This document shows positions 47,240-58,903 of a DNA stretch of 64,000 nucleotides, piece after piece. Position 1 is the stretch's first letter. Every line of letters starts with the position of its first letter. The notes beneath the pieces were generated by a model, which worked only from the letters and a program-made list of their open reading frames with translations, was not told the DNA's origin and searched no databases. Source of the DNA: Luzula sylvatica (lineage: Eukaryota > Streptophyta > Magnoliopsida > Poales > Juncaceae); NCBI GenBank assembly GCA_946800325.1, contig OX326961.1, positions 43,676,215 through 43,740,214 on the forward strand, in the 5' to 3' direction. Position numbers and translations under genes: made by a program.

Positions 47240-50200
47240 ATGGCTTCTTCTAGCTACTCGAAGGCCAAGCATCGGAAGATCGGAGAAGAAGAAGAGGATG
47301 AAGATACTGTAGAAGAGGTACGCTTGTGAAATTACTCCTTGATCTAGTGCTGAACTTAATTGCCTTTTAAGTTCTGCTGTATAGAATTTCCACTTCTCAC
47401 TCATCTGATCGAATTCCGAATTGAAGTTGTTGATCTATTTTCCAATCATTGTATCGTACATAACCGTATGAAATTAGCTCGAATTTGTGTATTTGCAATG
47501 GATCAACATGATTTGATTCAATGTTGTTTGCTTCCCTCACTTATTCTTTCTCACTCATTCTTACAGCTTCAAGTATTCGATGATTTTACAATTGCATCTT
47601 CATGGGAAAGGTACTGCCGAGCACTAATCCTGTATACTTCTAATTTATAATTTTCTATTCGTATCTGTTAAGTGACATTTTCCTCTTTTTGCTGTAGATT
47701 CATATCAGAGATAGAGGCTGTTTGTCGCCAATGGCTAGCAGATGGTTCGAAGAATTTAGTGGTATATTTTATTCAATCCAAACATTAATACGAAATGAAT
47801 TTGATTTGTTTTTCCCTTTTCCATTGATTAATTCAAGCATCGTGTTTAATGCAGAAAAAAGGGGCAGAATGCTTGGGTTCACATGAAAATTTGTACAGAG
47901 TAAAAAAGGAATTAAAGTATGGTGGAAAACAATATTGCATGGAATATCATTTCGTAAAATCTCTTACTGGTAATTAATTTCATTTTTTCTTTGAATTTTC
48001 ACCTTAATTCTTGTTAAATCGAACGAAGCCTAGAATCTCACTCTTTTAATTGCAGGGAGATCTTCTTGTTGGGACGATGAATTGCACAACATGCAATTAT
48101 CATTTGGACTCGATGATTTTTTGGTAAATATTTTTTATTAATTTGTGAATAATATCTACTTGTTTATTCTTAATTCTTGAAACTATTTAATAAGGTAATT
48201 TCTCCAATAAGTGCAAGTGGAGTGGTTCTGGACGATCCTGAGTCAACGAAACTACTAAGTTCTATTTCGATTGCTTTATCAAATTGTGGCAGGTAATTTT
48301 TAATTTTTATATCCCCTCTTTCTTTTCAAATTTCAAATCTTTAAAACTCATGAAATCAAATTTGGTGAATAATTTGTAGCAATTGGCCAGCATTTGTGCC
48401 TGTTCACGATCCTTCCAGAAAAGCCTATATTGGGATTCAAAACATGGGGACTAATTTCACTCGAAGATTCGAAGCTGATAAAAGTGCTACCCAAGTTCCA
48501 ATTCGATTAATGCATCTCGAGGGTTTATATGAATTATTCCTCTCTAAATTTGTACGCATCATTATTAAACATATATTTTTTTAATGTGCATTATTCATAC
48601 TTAGTTATTTTTTGTTGGTTTGAAGGTTTTATCTACGAATGATTTATCAACGAGTTATATGAAGGTGCAATTTGCAATGAAATTGAGTTATGAAACTCCT
48701 CCATATGGGTATGATGGCGAAGAAGAGGACGATAATTTCGAATCTGATATTAACGATTCGAATTCAGAAGAATCAGAAACAAATCAAAAGAATAATTCGA
48801 ATTCGAATCGTGTGAAAAAACAGTGGGATGATGGTTGCCCTTGGACTGAGTGGTACTCTGCTGAAGACCCTGTTAAAGGTTTGTTTCTTAACTAGGAAAT
48901 CACATTAATTTTTTGATATAAATCTCATAATTACTAAAATTTAATTTTTTTTTTTAGGGTTTAAGTTAATTTCGATTTGGGAGAATAGAAGCATTGAAGG
49001 GTCTCTTGAAATGGCCGAATTAGAAAATGCATCCTCATTCGATGCTGAGAATTGGGTTCTTTCTCCTCTTATTTCTCAAGATATGTAAGAATTTTAATCA
49101 TATATATATCTCAATATATTTCTTATTTATCCAATTTTGAGTTTTGTATACTTAATATTATCTATTTAATCATTTATTACAGGGTGAACGATTCAATTTT
49201 GAAATTCGTTGGATTTTCTTCGCAACTAAGACTTTTGATAACTGCATTTAGTGCTTCATTCGAGGCCCAGTTTGTAGAGGACTTTGTGACAGGTTGAATT
49301 CAATTTTGAATTTTGAAATGGCAAAAATAAAGTTAAATTTTTTTAGAATCTTCTAATTTACTTCGTTTTGTGTTAGACAGCTGAAAATGTGGGTCCCGAT
49401 AATTCAAAATCAACTACGAAGATTCCTCCTCCTTCGGTTCTCGATCGAATTTTAAAAGAGCTCTTTCATGATGGTAATATTACATTTCACTTATGAATTT
49501 TGTTTATTAATTTATTAATATGAGTGCATTATTAATTTGATTTCTTTTTCAGATGTTAATGATGATAATGATAATGCTGAGGTGGCGAATGGGAATTCTA
49601 GGAGGATAAAAGGGGCGCCATTAAATTCTATTTTCGCGCAATTCTGTTTGCATGCACTCTGGTTTGGCAACTGCAATATTCGCGGTTCTCATCTCATCTT
49701 AATATAGTTATAATATAATATTCTCTAATTTTGTCTAATATGGTATAGTTTTGTGTTTTATTTGATTTGAATAGCTATATCGATGTTTTGGATTGATTTT
49801 GTGAGAGAAATTCGATGGTATTGGGAGGAATCTGAACCATTACCAAGGATGGCAAAAAATGGGGCTATTGATTTGTCTTCTTGCCTTTTGCACCAAAAAT
49901 TACACATGGTATATATTATATTATATTTTAATTAAAGTTCTTGAAAAAATAAATGTTTTTTTATTTATTATTTATTATTTTTGTTGTGTTATAGCTTGCT
50001 ATATGCATTGAGAGGAAGAGATCACAAGAGAATGATAATGAATATGAAACAAGCTCTGAAACTGAGGTTCTTAATTTGTATTTTTTATCTTTTACCCTTT
50101 AATTTGCGTATTTACATATCAAATAATTAAAAATATTGTTAAATTTGAATTTTAGATACAAGTTCAAGAAGATTTACTTACTGGGTCTCCTAACAACAAC

Positions 50201-51983
50201 ACTGACAGGTTAACTACCCAAAAAAAACATAACGACAAAATATTCTCAGTTTACTAGAAAAAATTCTGAATTGATTTTATGTTTTTGTACAGTTCATTTA
50301 AATCTGAAATTAAGGATTCAGAAAAGAAAACCACGAATTCGTCAGAAAGAAAAGGATCTGCAGGTATAGTGAAATCAATGATGCTCTTGAATTCATTCGA
50401 AGAGATGCATGCTCCTTTTACTCAGGTTTATTTTCTCTCTCTTAATTTCTCTCTCCAATTTTACTTTCGAGACCCAAAACCCAATTAGATCAGTAACGAG
50501 TTAATTACATTTATACCCTTTCTTTTTTGTAGAATGCACCAGTTATGACTGAAGATATGCACGAGGAGAGACTTCATGCCGTCGAAGCTCTAGGCACTAC
50601 AATGGTCACTTTCTCTCTCCTAATCCTAAATTTTTTTTTTCCTAATTTTTTGTAAAACGTAAATGAACTTTTATCTTATAACAGGGCTTCTCTGGCCAGT
50701 TAGAAAAGGACATCTTATCTTCAGGTAACATAAATGTCAAGAGAAATTAAAAATAAATAAAAAAAAAGATTATTAATATATATATTTATTTTTATCTTTT
50801 TGTGAAGACATGTCAGCATTCAAAGCAGCAAATCCAAACGCAGTATTCGAGGATTTCATAAGGTGGCATTCGCCAGGAGACTGGGAATCTGAGGAGGGTG
50901 ATTCGGTAAATAAACCCAACTGGCCTCCGAAGGGCAAACTCTCAAACAGAATGAATGAGCACGGAAACTTGTGGCGCAAGATTTGGAACGAGTCCCCTCC
51001 CTTGCCCGTCTTCGAGCAGAAACCTTTGCTCGATCCTGTTCGAGAAGGCGAAAAGGTCATTATTTAAAAATATCAAATTTACCCTTCTAAAATTGGAAAA
51101 TAATCTCACACATACAATTTTACAGTTTACCCCGTGTTATTTTGACAATTTACAGATAATGCATTACTTGGAAACATTGAGGCCGCAACAACTTCTCGAG
51201 CAGATGGTGTGCACCGCATTCAGATCCGCAACAGATATTCTGAATAAAATTTCTTTTGGCGGTTTCAAGCTGTTAAAAACAAAACTCGATCAACTTTATC
51301 TCACTCTCGCCTCCTCTTTAAGATCCGTGCAATCATGTATGAATACTCTTTATTATCCACCGGATATGCATCGTGATCCGTATTATTATCTATCATTATT
51401 CTTTCAGATAATGACAAGGACGAGTTAGTTGGAGACTTGAAGAGGCTCTGTGAAGTTTTTGAACACATCGAGAAATTAATTATTCTCGCTTCGTCTCTCC
51501 ACCGAAAATTAAATGACGCGCCACGTCTTTCCGAAGCAATTTTCAACGATTATTTCAATTTTTACGTTCCGAAAATGGGTACGAGCTTAACGAGTGTTTG
51601 CTACGAAAAGGTACCGAAAACAATAATTCATCTCAATATCTTTTTAAATCAATTATAATCTCGTGTTAATTATACAGGAGTTTGGTGTTAAGTATCAAGT
51701 GAAAAGGCGGGAAAGAGATGCTGTGATTAATTTATTTCCGCCACCTACATTAAACCAATCTTGGAGGAAAGTTTTGAGTATGGGGAATTTGTTGAACGGT
51801 CATGAACCTACTCAAAGAGAGATCATATTTTCGGTGAACGATACTTTGAGTAATGGGCATTATGGGAATAGTAATAATATTCCTGTGAAAAATGGTGACG
51901 AAGAAATTGAGACGTATCGAATGTATATTTGCGGGACCTCTAATGATATTTGGGTTGCTTTATCGGTCACTTCATGGGATTGA
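47240..51983 (+). CDS. RAB3GAP1: Rab3 GTPase-activating protein catalytic subunit, 22 exons
   Basis: Homologue of the catalytic subunit of the Rab3GAP complex, which in animals acts on Rab3 and Rab18 in membrane trafficking. Its plant target is inferred. Exons: 47240-47317, 47567-47610, 47698-47761, 47855-47969, 48056-48123, 48195-48292, 48380-48551, 48626-48878, 48958-49084, 49183-49292, 49381-49473, 49553-49684, 49775-49908, 49995-50066, 50156-50208, 50293-50425, 50533-50604, 50685-50724, 50808-51055, 51156-51336, 51408-51610, 51678-51983. All introns are GT-AG and every phase closes, giving 931 aa. The family-defining block is in exons 19-20 (FEDFIRWHSPGDWESEEG, KLSNRMNEHGNLWRKIW, EGEKIMHYLETLRP). 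Exon 8 carries an acidic, Asn/Ser-rich insert followed by CPWTEWYSAEDPVKG. Nothing suggests a pseudogene. The N-terminal exons rest on splice logic more than on recognised motifs. Confidence 0.93.
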
Positions 51984-53536
51984 TTTATTAATGATTAATG
52001 AATGGTTCATTTTAATGGTTTAATCAAATTTGTTGCTGTATTTGGCGATGAGAGAAACAATATATTTTTTGGGTGTAATTTATTATTTGTTAACTTTTGA
52101 TTGTTTTTAGTGTTCCAGTAAATATATTCTTTGGATGAGTGATCTATTTGACGTTTTAGTATACAATTTGCTGGCCACTGCAAAACCTCAAAATATCATA
52201 TATAACCTTTCAAAACATGAAATCCATATATATACTCATGAGATTAAGTATCGAACACTCGACATGACATTAGAATATTTTATTTCAAAATAATAATAGA
52301 TATTTTTCAGATACTTCACGAATATTTATCGGATACTTCTAACATACTTGTAACGTGTGAATAAATATATTTTAAAACAAAAATATTAAATTTGAAATGG
52401 AAATAAATGAATAATATATATAACTAAATAACTAAGTATAACGAACATATGATAACTTTATAGCATGATGTTTTATTTTCATCTATGTCAAACATACAGT
52501 ATCTAATGCATAGAAATTATTAAATATATGCAGGAGAATTAATAATAAAATATAATAGATATATTGTATCCTAAGTATTTTGAAAATCAGGGAGACTAAG
52601 TAGCCCGAATTATATTACCGAATTTATCCCGAAGTATAATTTATGATAAAAATATTTATGGATTCATGTGGGGCCCATTAACAATTTGTATGTACTTAAA
52701 TGATTCGGGAATAAATTTGTATTTTACTTCGGGAGCTCAAGTGTTTTTTTTTTAAAAAATTGATGTATCATTGTATTTGTATCCTTTCATCATAAGTAAA
52801 CTATCTTGGATACAATTGATATTTTTTAAGTATTTTGAAAATTGATGTATGGTTGTATCTGTATTCTTTCATCATAGGTAAACTATCTAAGATATAATTG
52901 ATATTTTTCAGATAATGATGTATAAAATTAAACACAAAAATAATTAAGCAATGATAGGGAAAAGTTTCACAACACTTCCGAAACAAATAAGGAAATGAGA
53001 ATTGAGAGGTATATATTATCCATGATGTTTCTCGTTTAGGAAAAAATTATGCACTCCATAGATATGCACTCTCATGTGCAGATCATCAATATGAGAACGA
53101 CATATGACACTTAATTTTTTTCTAATTTGGATCAAAATTTGTGCATTTGGAGCACATACTACCACGTGTCGTGTTTATATTAGTAACGTGCGTTTGGACT
53201 TTGGAGTGCATTAGTCGATCTCGTAAAATTCATTTTACATGGGTGCAGGTAATATTCTAAGATTTTGCAAGGATTCGTGGATTGTTTTGGATAAAAACAC
53301 GGACAAAGAAATTTGATTTGTCGTTTTCATGCATACTGATAGTAAACCATTTCAACCTATTTTAAGCATTCAGAACAGAACAAAGTTACAACACACATTT
53401 GATTCGTGGATTGTTTTGGATAAAAATAAATGTTCAAAATCTATGGACCTTTACATCCTTTTAACATTATTAAAAATTTACACCATGATATTACACGAAA
53501 ACCTTCATGGTTCACATAACATATACACAATGTTTT
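51984..53536. other. AT-rich spacer between Rab3GAP and GILT genes
   Basis: Convergent intergenic region holding the 3' UTRs of both genes. Two similar stretches around 52770-52830 and 52850-52915 (CATTGTATTTGTATCCTTTC and its variant) form a loose repeat. No gene was recognised. Confidence 0.5.
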
Positions 53537-54649
53537 TTAAACCACCATCTCGATATTCATCGCCTCGGTATTATAAGATACACCGTTACTCGCTTTCTTT
53601 TCATTCGGGAATTTTAAGATAGATTCTTCACAAACCTCTGGACGACTATTTCCTTTGTAAGCTTTGCAAACCGCAGATTCAAATTCTTCGTAATCCTGTA
53701 CAAATTAGAAGTTTATTAGTGACACAAATAAAACAAAATGAATATATAATATAGTATATAGTCAATACTAATATTTAGTGAAATTACAAAAACTTACATC
53801 GTAAAGGGGTTCTCCGTTAACAACAACCCAAGGAACATATTTATGCGCGGGCTCTAGTGCACTAGTTATCGCTGCGTATTTCACTTCCAACTTGAAAAGT
53901 CGACAAGATAATATTAGTTCTTTATGAAAATTAAATTGGATTTATAGACGGAAAAAAATACGAGGAATAGAAGGAAGATAAACCTCGTGGCCGGTTCCGT
54001 TTTGGTAGCACTCAGTTACGGGTTGCGAATCAAGTCCTGTTTTTGCGAAGCAGGTTTCCCATTCTTTGTATGTGTGGTTCACCACCATAGTCTCCACGCA
54101 ATTTATGAAATTGAAGTGTGTGTCCTGCAAAGTTTGCAACTTTTAATAGGAGAGTGTATATATAGCGCGATTCGTAAATGACAAAGATCTTAGAATATTA
54201 TCAATGTTTAATAGTGCGAATCAAGAACAGATACTAGGGAGAAAGTTTTACCAGATCGGGCCAAGCATTGATTGCGCAAGCTTCGATGGTATTCAGTAAG
54301 CACTCATATTCACCATGCTGCAAAATACAATAATCAAGCTCATTAAGTTCATTCAATCTACAGAGGTAAAAAGGAAGATTGTAACCTGACAAGTGATGGT
54401 TCCATTAGAACGAAGTTTAGCATTTCCGTACGGGATCAGATCGAGATCGACAATTGAAATCAGGCCATTGTCGAATATCTTAGCCAGATAATTCACGATG
54501 AAATTGGAGCAGTACGGGCACAAGGTCTCGTAATACAGCGCTAGAGGAACCTTGGAATCAGTAGTGGCACGAACCAAAGGGGCGAAGGATGAACTGGAGA
54601 GGAGCAGTAGAGCTGCAAAGAGGGAGAGACGAGACGAAGAAGAAGCCAT
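53537..54649 (-). CDS. GILT: GILT-family (gamma-interferon-inducible lysosomal thiol reductase-like) protein
   Basis: A secreted or vacuolar thiol reductase family that reduces protein disulfides with a CXXC active site; its plant role is poorly known. Exons 54649-54386, 54317-54252, 54124-53984, 53890-53798 and 53695-53537 are all phase 0 with GT-AG introns, giving 240 aa, the usual length. A signal peptide covers about residues 1-28 (LSLFAALLLLSSSSFAPLVRA). The active site is CPYC (C44, C47) in YYETLCPYCSNF. The GILT signature CQHGEYECLLNTIEAC is complete across the exon 1/2 junction. WVVVNGEPLYDDYEEF near the C-terminus is also typical. N-glycosylation sequons (NGT, NHT) fit the secretory route. 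An in-frame ATG at 54739 was not used because it lies within 15 bp of the TATA box and would push the signal peptide inward. Confidence 0.95.
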
Positions 54650-54748
54650 TGACAATTGAGAATATTTTGGGATCGAAGCGATTTGAGGTTCAGAGAAGGA
54701 AGCGTGCTGACTAGTGACTAGTAGTCTGGTTTCCGGCATCAGAATCCT

Positions 54749-54760
54749 GGATTTATAACC
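54749..54760 (-). promoter_or_regulatory. TATA box of the GILT gene
   Basis: GGTTATAAATCC on the minus strand, about 100 bp upstream of the chosen ATG. Transcription would start around 54715-54725, downstream of the alternative ATG at 54739. Confidence 0.6.
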
Positions 54761-56159
54761 TGGAATCTGATTTCGGAATTTTTCAACTTTGAGATTCTGG
54801 ATTTGAACTTAATTTTGCACAGTATTTGAGAACTGCTCTTTTAAGTCAAAATCAAAGCCCGTAAAAACTTTACAATTTACATGGACCTCAGCCTAAACTG
54901 AGACACCCAAGTAAATAAAATATTTTGGATTTTGAAATTTTAAATGGAAAATTATATCTTTGCTGCTCGAATTCATCCAAAATTCCTTGATATGAATAAT
55001 TAATCATTCAATTAGCGCCAATTACATATTAGTTGACAAAAAATGAATGTTATTTGTGTTTCATATATTATTTAGATGTTAACTGGATTATCAGTTAATC
55101 ATATTAACTAATAATGTTAATCATGTCCTATTTCCCTCATTTTCTTTACCACGCGGCTTCTTCCAACTCTCTTCAATTTTTTTGCAATTTTGAGCTTGAA
55201 TCATGCCTTTCGATAGCTACCTTGAATTGTATCTTAGCCTCTTAGGAAATGCATTTCAATTCAAAGGTACTGACACTAGTACAGTTATACAAGCTTAATT
55301 CATTTGGCATGTTCTCTCCATTTACTAGTTATATAAGATTGTAACATTATTGGTAATTTTTGTGGCTACGAAATATTATTGAAAATGAATTCTTTTAAAA
55401 TATCAATAAATTAGAGGAGTGGGATTGGATTATAAAGTGGAGGGGTATTCTGGAAATAATAATTCCGCAATTTGTTTGGATCCACATTATAAAATGTTGA
55501 AAAATATAATTTTTTATAAACAAAGAATGTTAGGTTTGTTGGAAAGTGTTTCCCAATTTCAATCTCAAATTTCATCGTCCAAACAACTCCTAAATTGTAT
55601 CCACCTGTTACGTGTCAAGATGCTAATGAGTGAATTTATGACCATTTTTTAAAGTATCCAATTCATGTATGTCACGTGACAAATTGATACAATTTGTGGT
55701 AAGAAGATGAGATTCTTATCACTACTCTTTAAATTATTTTCAGCTTCTTGAATTAATAAAAAAAAAACAAATGAAGAAGACTCGTTTGTGTTTCAACTAT
55801 TGATGTCAATTGGACTTAAACTCACAAAATCTCAAAACATATAATTTTTTTGTATCGAACACTCGGTCAAATTAGTTATGAGTCGTTAACAGTTTCATGA
55901 ACTAACGTAGAAGCATTATGATTTTTGTTTCGTCCACTCACACATTTTGAGTGCTTATTTCATTACAATTTCATGCAAAATATTTATCTCCATATATTCT
56001 TCATTTCAGTTGGAATTATTTCATCTAAGTTCTTCTTTAAATTTTTTTAGAAGGCGTTTTTTGAAGAAAAAAAATAAAACAAAAAATAAATAAATAAGAT
56101 ATTGGGAGAAATCATCAAGTAAATAAATAAGAGGGACAGTTGCACCCTCTAGATTTTTA

Positions 56160-56166
<7 letters not shown>
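54761..56166. other. AT-rich intergenic DNA
   Basis: No gene, RNA or transposon terminus was recognised. Short open frames have no support. Confidence 0.5.

Positions 56167-56238
<72 letters not shown>
56167..56238. repeat. (TA)n microsatellite
   Basis: About 36 TA units without interruption. The Ile-Tyr open frame across it is an artefact. Confidence 0.97.
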
Positions 56239-56241
<3 letters not shown>

Positions 56242-56254
56242 TGTGTATTTTACA

Positions 56255-56430
56255 GTGTTTTAAATTGCGGCAATATTGCGGCGCAATTGCGGAAATTGCG
56301 GCCTGCAATTTCGGATCGCAACATCGCAATCATATATTAAGAAAGATTGCGTTTTTGAAAAATTGCGGAAATTGCGACGATATTACGGGCAAATATCGGG
56401 AAAATAGCGGTGTTGCGGGTCTTAATTATG
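56255..56430. mobile_element. Possible hAT-like transposon end with ATTGCGG repeats
   Basis: CAGTGTTTTAAATTGCGG is followed by about 10 copies of TTGCGG/ATTGCGG or their complements in 170 bp. A CAGTG start plus short subterminal repeats in both orientations fits a hAT terminus. The opposite end (AAAACACTG) was not found nearby, so it looks truncated, perhaps by the following copia LTR. Confidence 0.4.
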
Positions 56431-56439
56431 GTTATTGGT

Positions 56440-57331
56440 TGATTTGAATATGTTTTGTGAACCGTTAAATTGAAATCCCTGTAACTTTCTCATTCTTCCA
56501 CCAAATGGCACGAATTATATATCGAAATCGCTCGTCTTGGCGAGAGCAATGCAGCCATGGACTTGGATTTGGGAAATTTTGTCTTTTTACCCTGACTTAA
56601 ATACAAAACACACGATAAAGTAATTTCATCGGGAATTATTTAATATAAATATTATAAACTGCGCTCGTAACATATATTGAAAGAAAATATGGCTTAAGAA
56701 TTAACTTGGAAGAATTTATATAAATAGGCAAATATGCAATCAGAATTGGGCCAGTTCATAATCTGGGCCCGCTTAGAATTTAGGGTTTTAATCTAATTTC
56801 TGATAATTAGATTTTAATCTAAATTTTGGGCTTTATTCTGATTTTATTAGTTTTTTGGGCTTTATTCTGAAATTAGGGTTTCTTAACCTAATTTCGGATT
56901 TAACCTAAAACTTGCCTATATATATATTCAGAATTTCATTTTTCTCTCTCTTCTCTCCAAAATTCTGACCTAATTTCTGGCCGCCAATTTTCGTCTTTTT
57001 ACACAAAATCGAGATTGAAATCTGGAGAGTTTTGAGTAGAATTTCTGAGCAATTTCTTGAGTGAATTAATCGTAACACCGACTAGAACGGTGTTGGCGGT
57101 TCTGATCAGACGAAATCGAGGTGGACACGAGTAGAGGGAGTGCAAGAGCAATCCTTGGAGAAGGTTCACGAGATCTGGAGAAGGAGGCATCACGTACTAA
57201 CTTGTACGAGGTAAAATTCTGAATAACTCTTCCTTTTTCGATGTTTTTCGAGTGTGATCCAGGGTAGAATTATGTTATACATACGAAATAATTCCGCTGC
57301 AAACCTCTAAATTCGTGTGTATAATCCTACA
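56440..57331 (+). repeat. 5' LTR of copia element 2 (left boundary uncertain)
   Basis: The right boundary is clear: ...GTATAATCCTACA is followed at once by a primer-binding site. A TATA-rich promoter (CTATATATATATTC) lies near 56918-56931, with a CT-rich leader after it. The left boundary cannot be fixed because the partner LTR is outside the window; 56440 is only an estimate. Confidence 0.6.
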
Positions 57332-57332
57332 G

Positions 57333-57344
57333 TGGAATCAGAGC
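57333..57344 (+). other. Primer-binding site of copia element 2
   Basis: TGGAATCAGAGC differs at one base from the standard TGGTATCAGAGC complementary to initiator tRNA-Met. Confidence 0.8.
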
Positions 57345-58903
57345 AAACGCTCGTTAAAACCATCGAAAATTAGATTTTCAGATTTGTAGATTAGAATTTT
57401 ATAATTTGAGAAATTTTAGAATTTTTGGGCTAAATTGAAAAAATTACATAATTAAAATTCTGTTGAAAATTGGATTTTCAGAAAATTAGATTTTCAGAAT
57501 ATATTGTAATTGATACAGATTAGATCTGTTTAAAATTGTATTTTCAGAAAAATTAGATTTTCAGAATAAAATTGGAAATTCAGAAAAATTAGATTTTCAG
57601 AATATATTTTGTATTTAAAACAGATTAGATCCGTTGAAAATTGGATTTTTAGAATATATTGTAGTAAAGACATATTGGATATGTTGAAAAATGAATATGT
57701 TAAATATATTTTAATAAATACAGATTTTCAAAAAAAAAAAAAAAAAAATGCCCAATTATTTAAAAGTTGAAATTTTTTCTTCTGACGTTTCTCGATTGAA
57801 CTTGGAGTTGCGATCGTACGAACAAAATTCTGGACAACAAAAAAATTTTTCTGTCAAAAATGCCCAATAATTTAAAATTTTCAATTTATAAATTCAATTC
57901 GGTATAGCATATAGCCTAAAACGGGGATGATTGTTTGTGAATGTTTGTATGTGTGTTGTGATTGTTTGTATGTGTGTTGTGATTGTTTATATGTATGTTG
58001 TGTGGGGGCCAGTGAGCTTTCCAAATTGTAAATTATTTTAATATGGGGATCGGCGAGTCTTCCAAGTTGTAGTAGAATAGGTTTAGTTTTGAAAAAAGAA
58101 CCTTCAAAACAAGACAACACGAAGATTGGATCTCCAAGAAAAGACGACACAACACGAAGATTGGATCTTCAATAACAGCACAAGATCATCTTGGGTTTTA
58201 GGGTTGGGAATTTAGGGTTTTATGATTGCTCATAAAACTGAAAGGCCTATATGCTATACCGTACAATTTTTTTTTTGTTTTTGTTTTTTTGAAATGAATA
58301 AAATAAAAGTTAAATAAATGATTTTAAGAAAAGAAAATCCTCCCACGTAATTATCAAGTAACTTGCCTCCCTAAATGGAACCTTCGAAACTAGTTATTGT
58401 TTATTTGTGTTGCATGGCCATAGTCTGACACAGATTCTCACATATGTAGCATTGAAGGCATGCATTGGTTAGGAGTTGACGTGTTGCATGGTTTTAGTCT
58501 GACATGTCAATTCGCTAATTGAATGATACTCCATTTGTGGTTTGGACTTGATCAATTAACTAGCTAGGCTAGTATTTGGGGCAAGGAGTGAGGAACACAT
58601 ACTCTGGTTTTGAGTTGGACTCAATACCGGACCTCGCGAATAAAGCAAGAATCGTCTTAGAGATGATTGGACTTCGTCCTACCCGACGTGACATATTTTC
58701 TGAGTTGTTGGCCAAAGTCACCTTAGAAATACGTTAAATAGGGATCTTGTCCATTATGAGATTTCAGGTATCGAATCTCCGTTTCAATAGTGGGGGCTAT
58801 TTGAAATGATAAAATAATGGGTATTTCAAGTTGTTTAAAAATGAATTTAATATATGAAAGATCACGTTATTAATTACATTATTTTTCTAAAATTGTAGAT
58901 TTA
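57345..58903 (+). other. Untranslated leader of copia element 2
   Basis: About 1.56 kb between primer-binding site and gag. It is AT-rich, with repeated AGATTTTCAGAA motifs at about 57375-57730 and a GTGATTGTTTGTATGTGTGT repeat at about 57935-58000. No conserved open frame was seen. Confidence 0.6.

Noticed and set aside
50955..51428. 157-codon frame overlapping the Rab3GAP exons
   Set aside because: It is a shifted frame that runs across an intron; the spliced Rab3GAP frame matches the family block.
54650..54739. Upstream in-frame ATG for the GILT protein at 54739
   Set aside because: It lies within 15 bp of the TATA box, so probably upstream of the transcript start, and it would bury the signal peptide.
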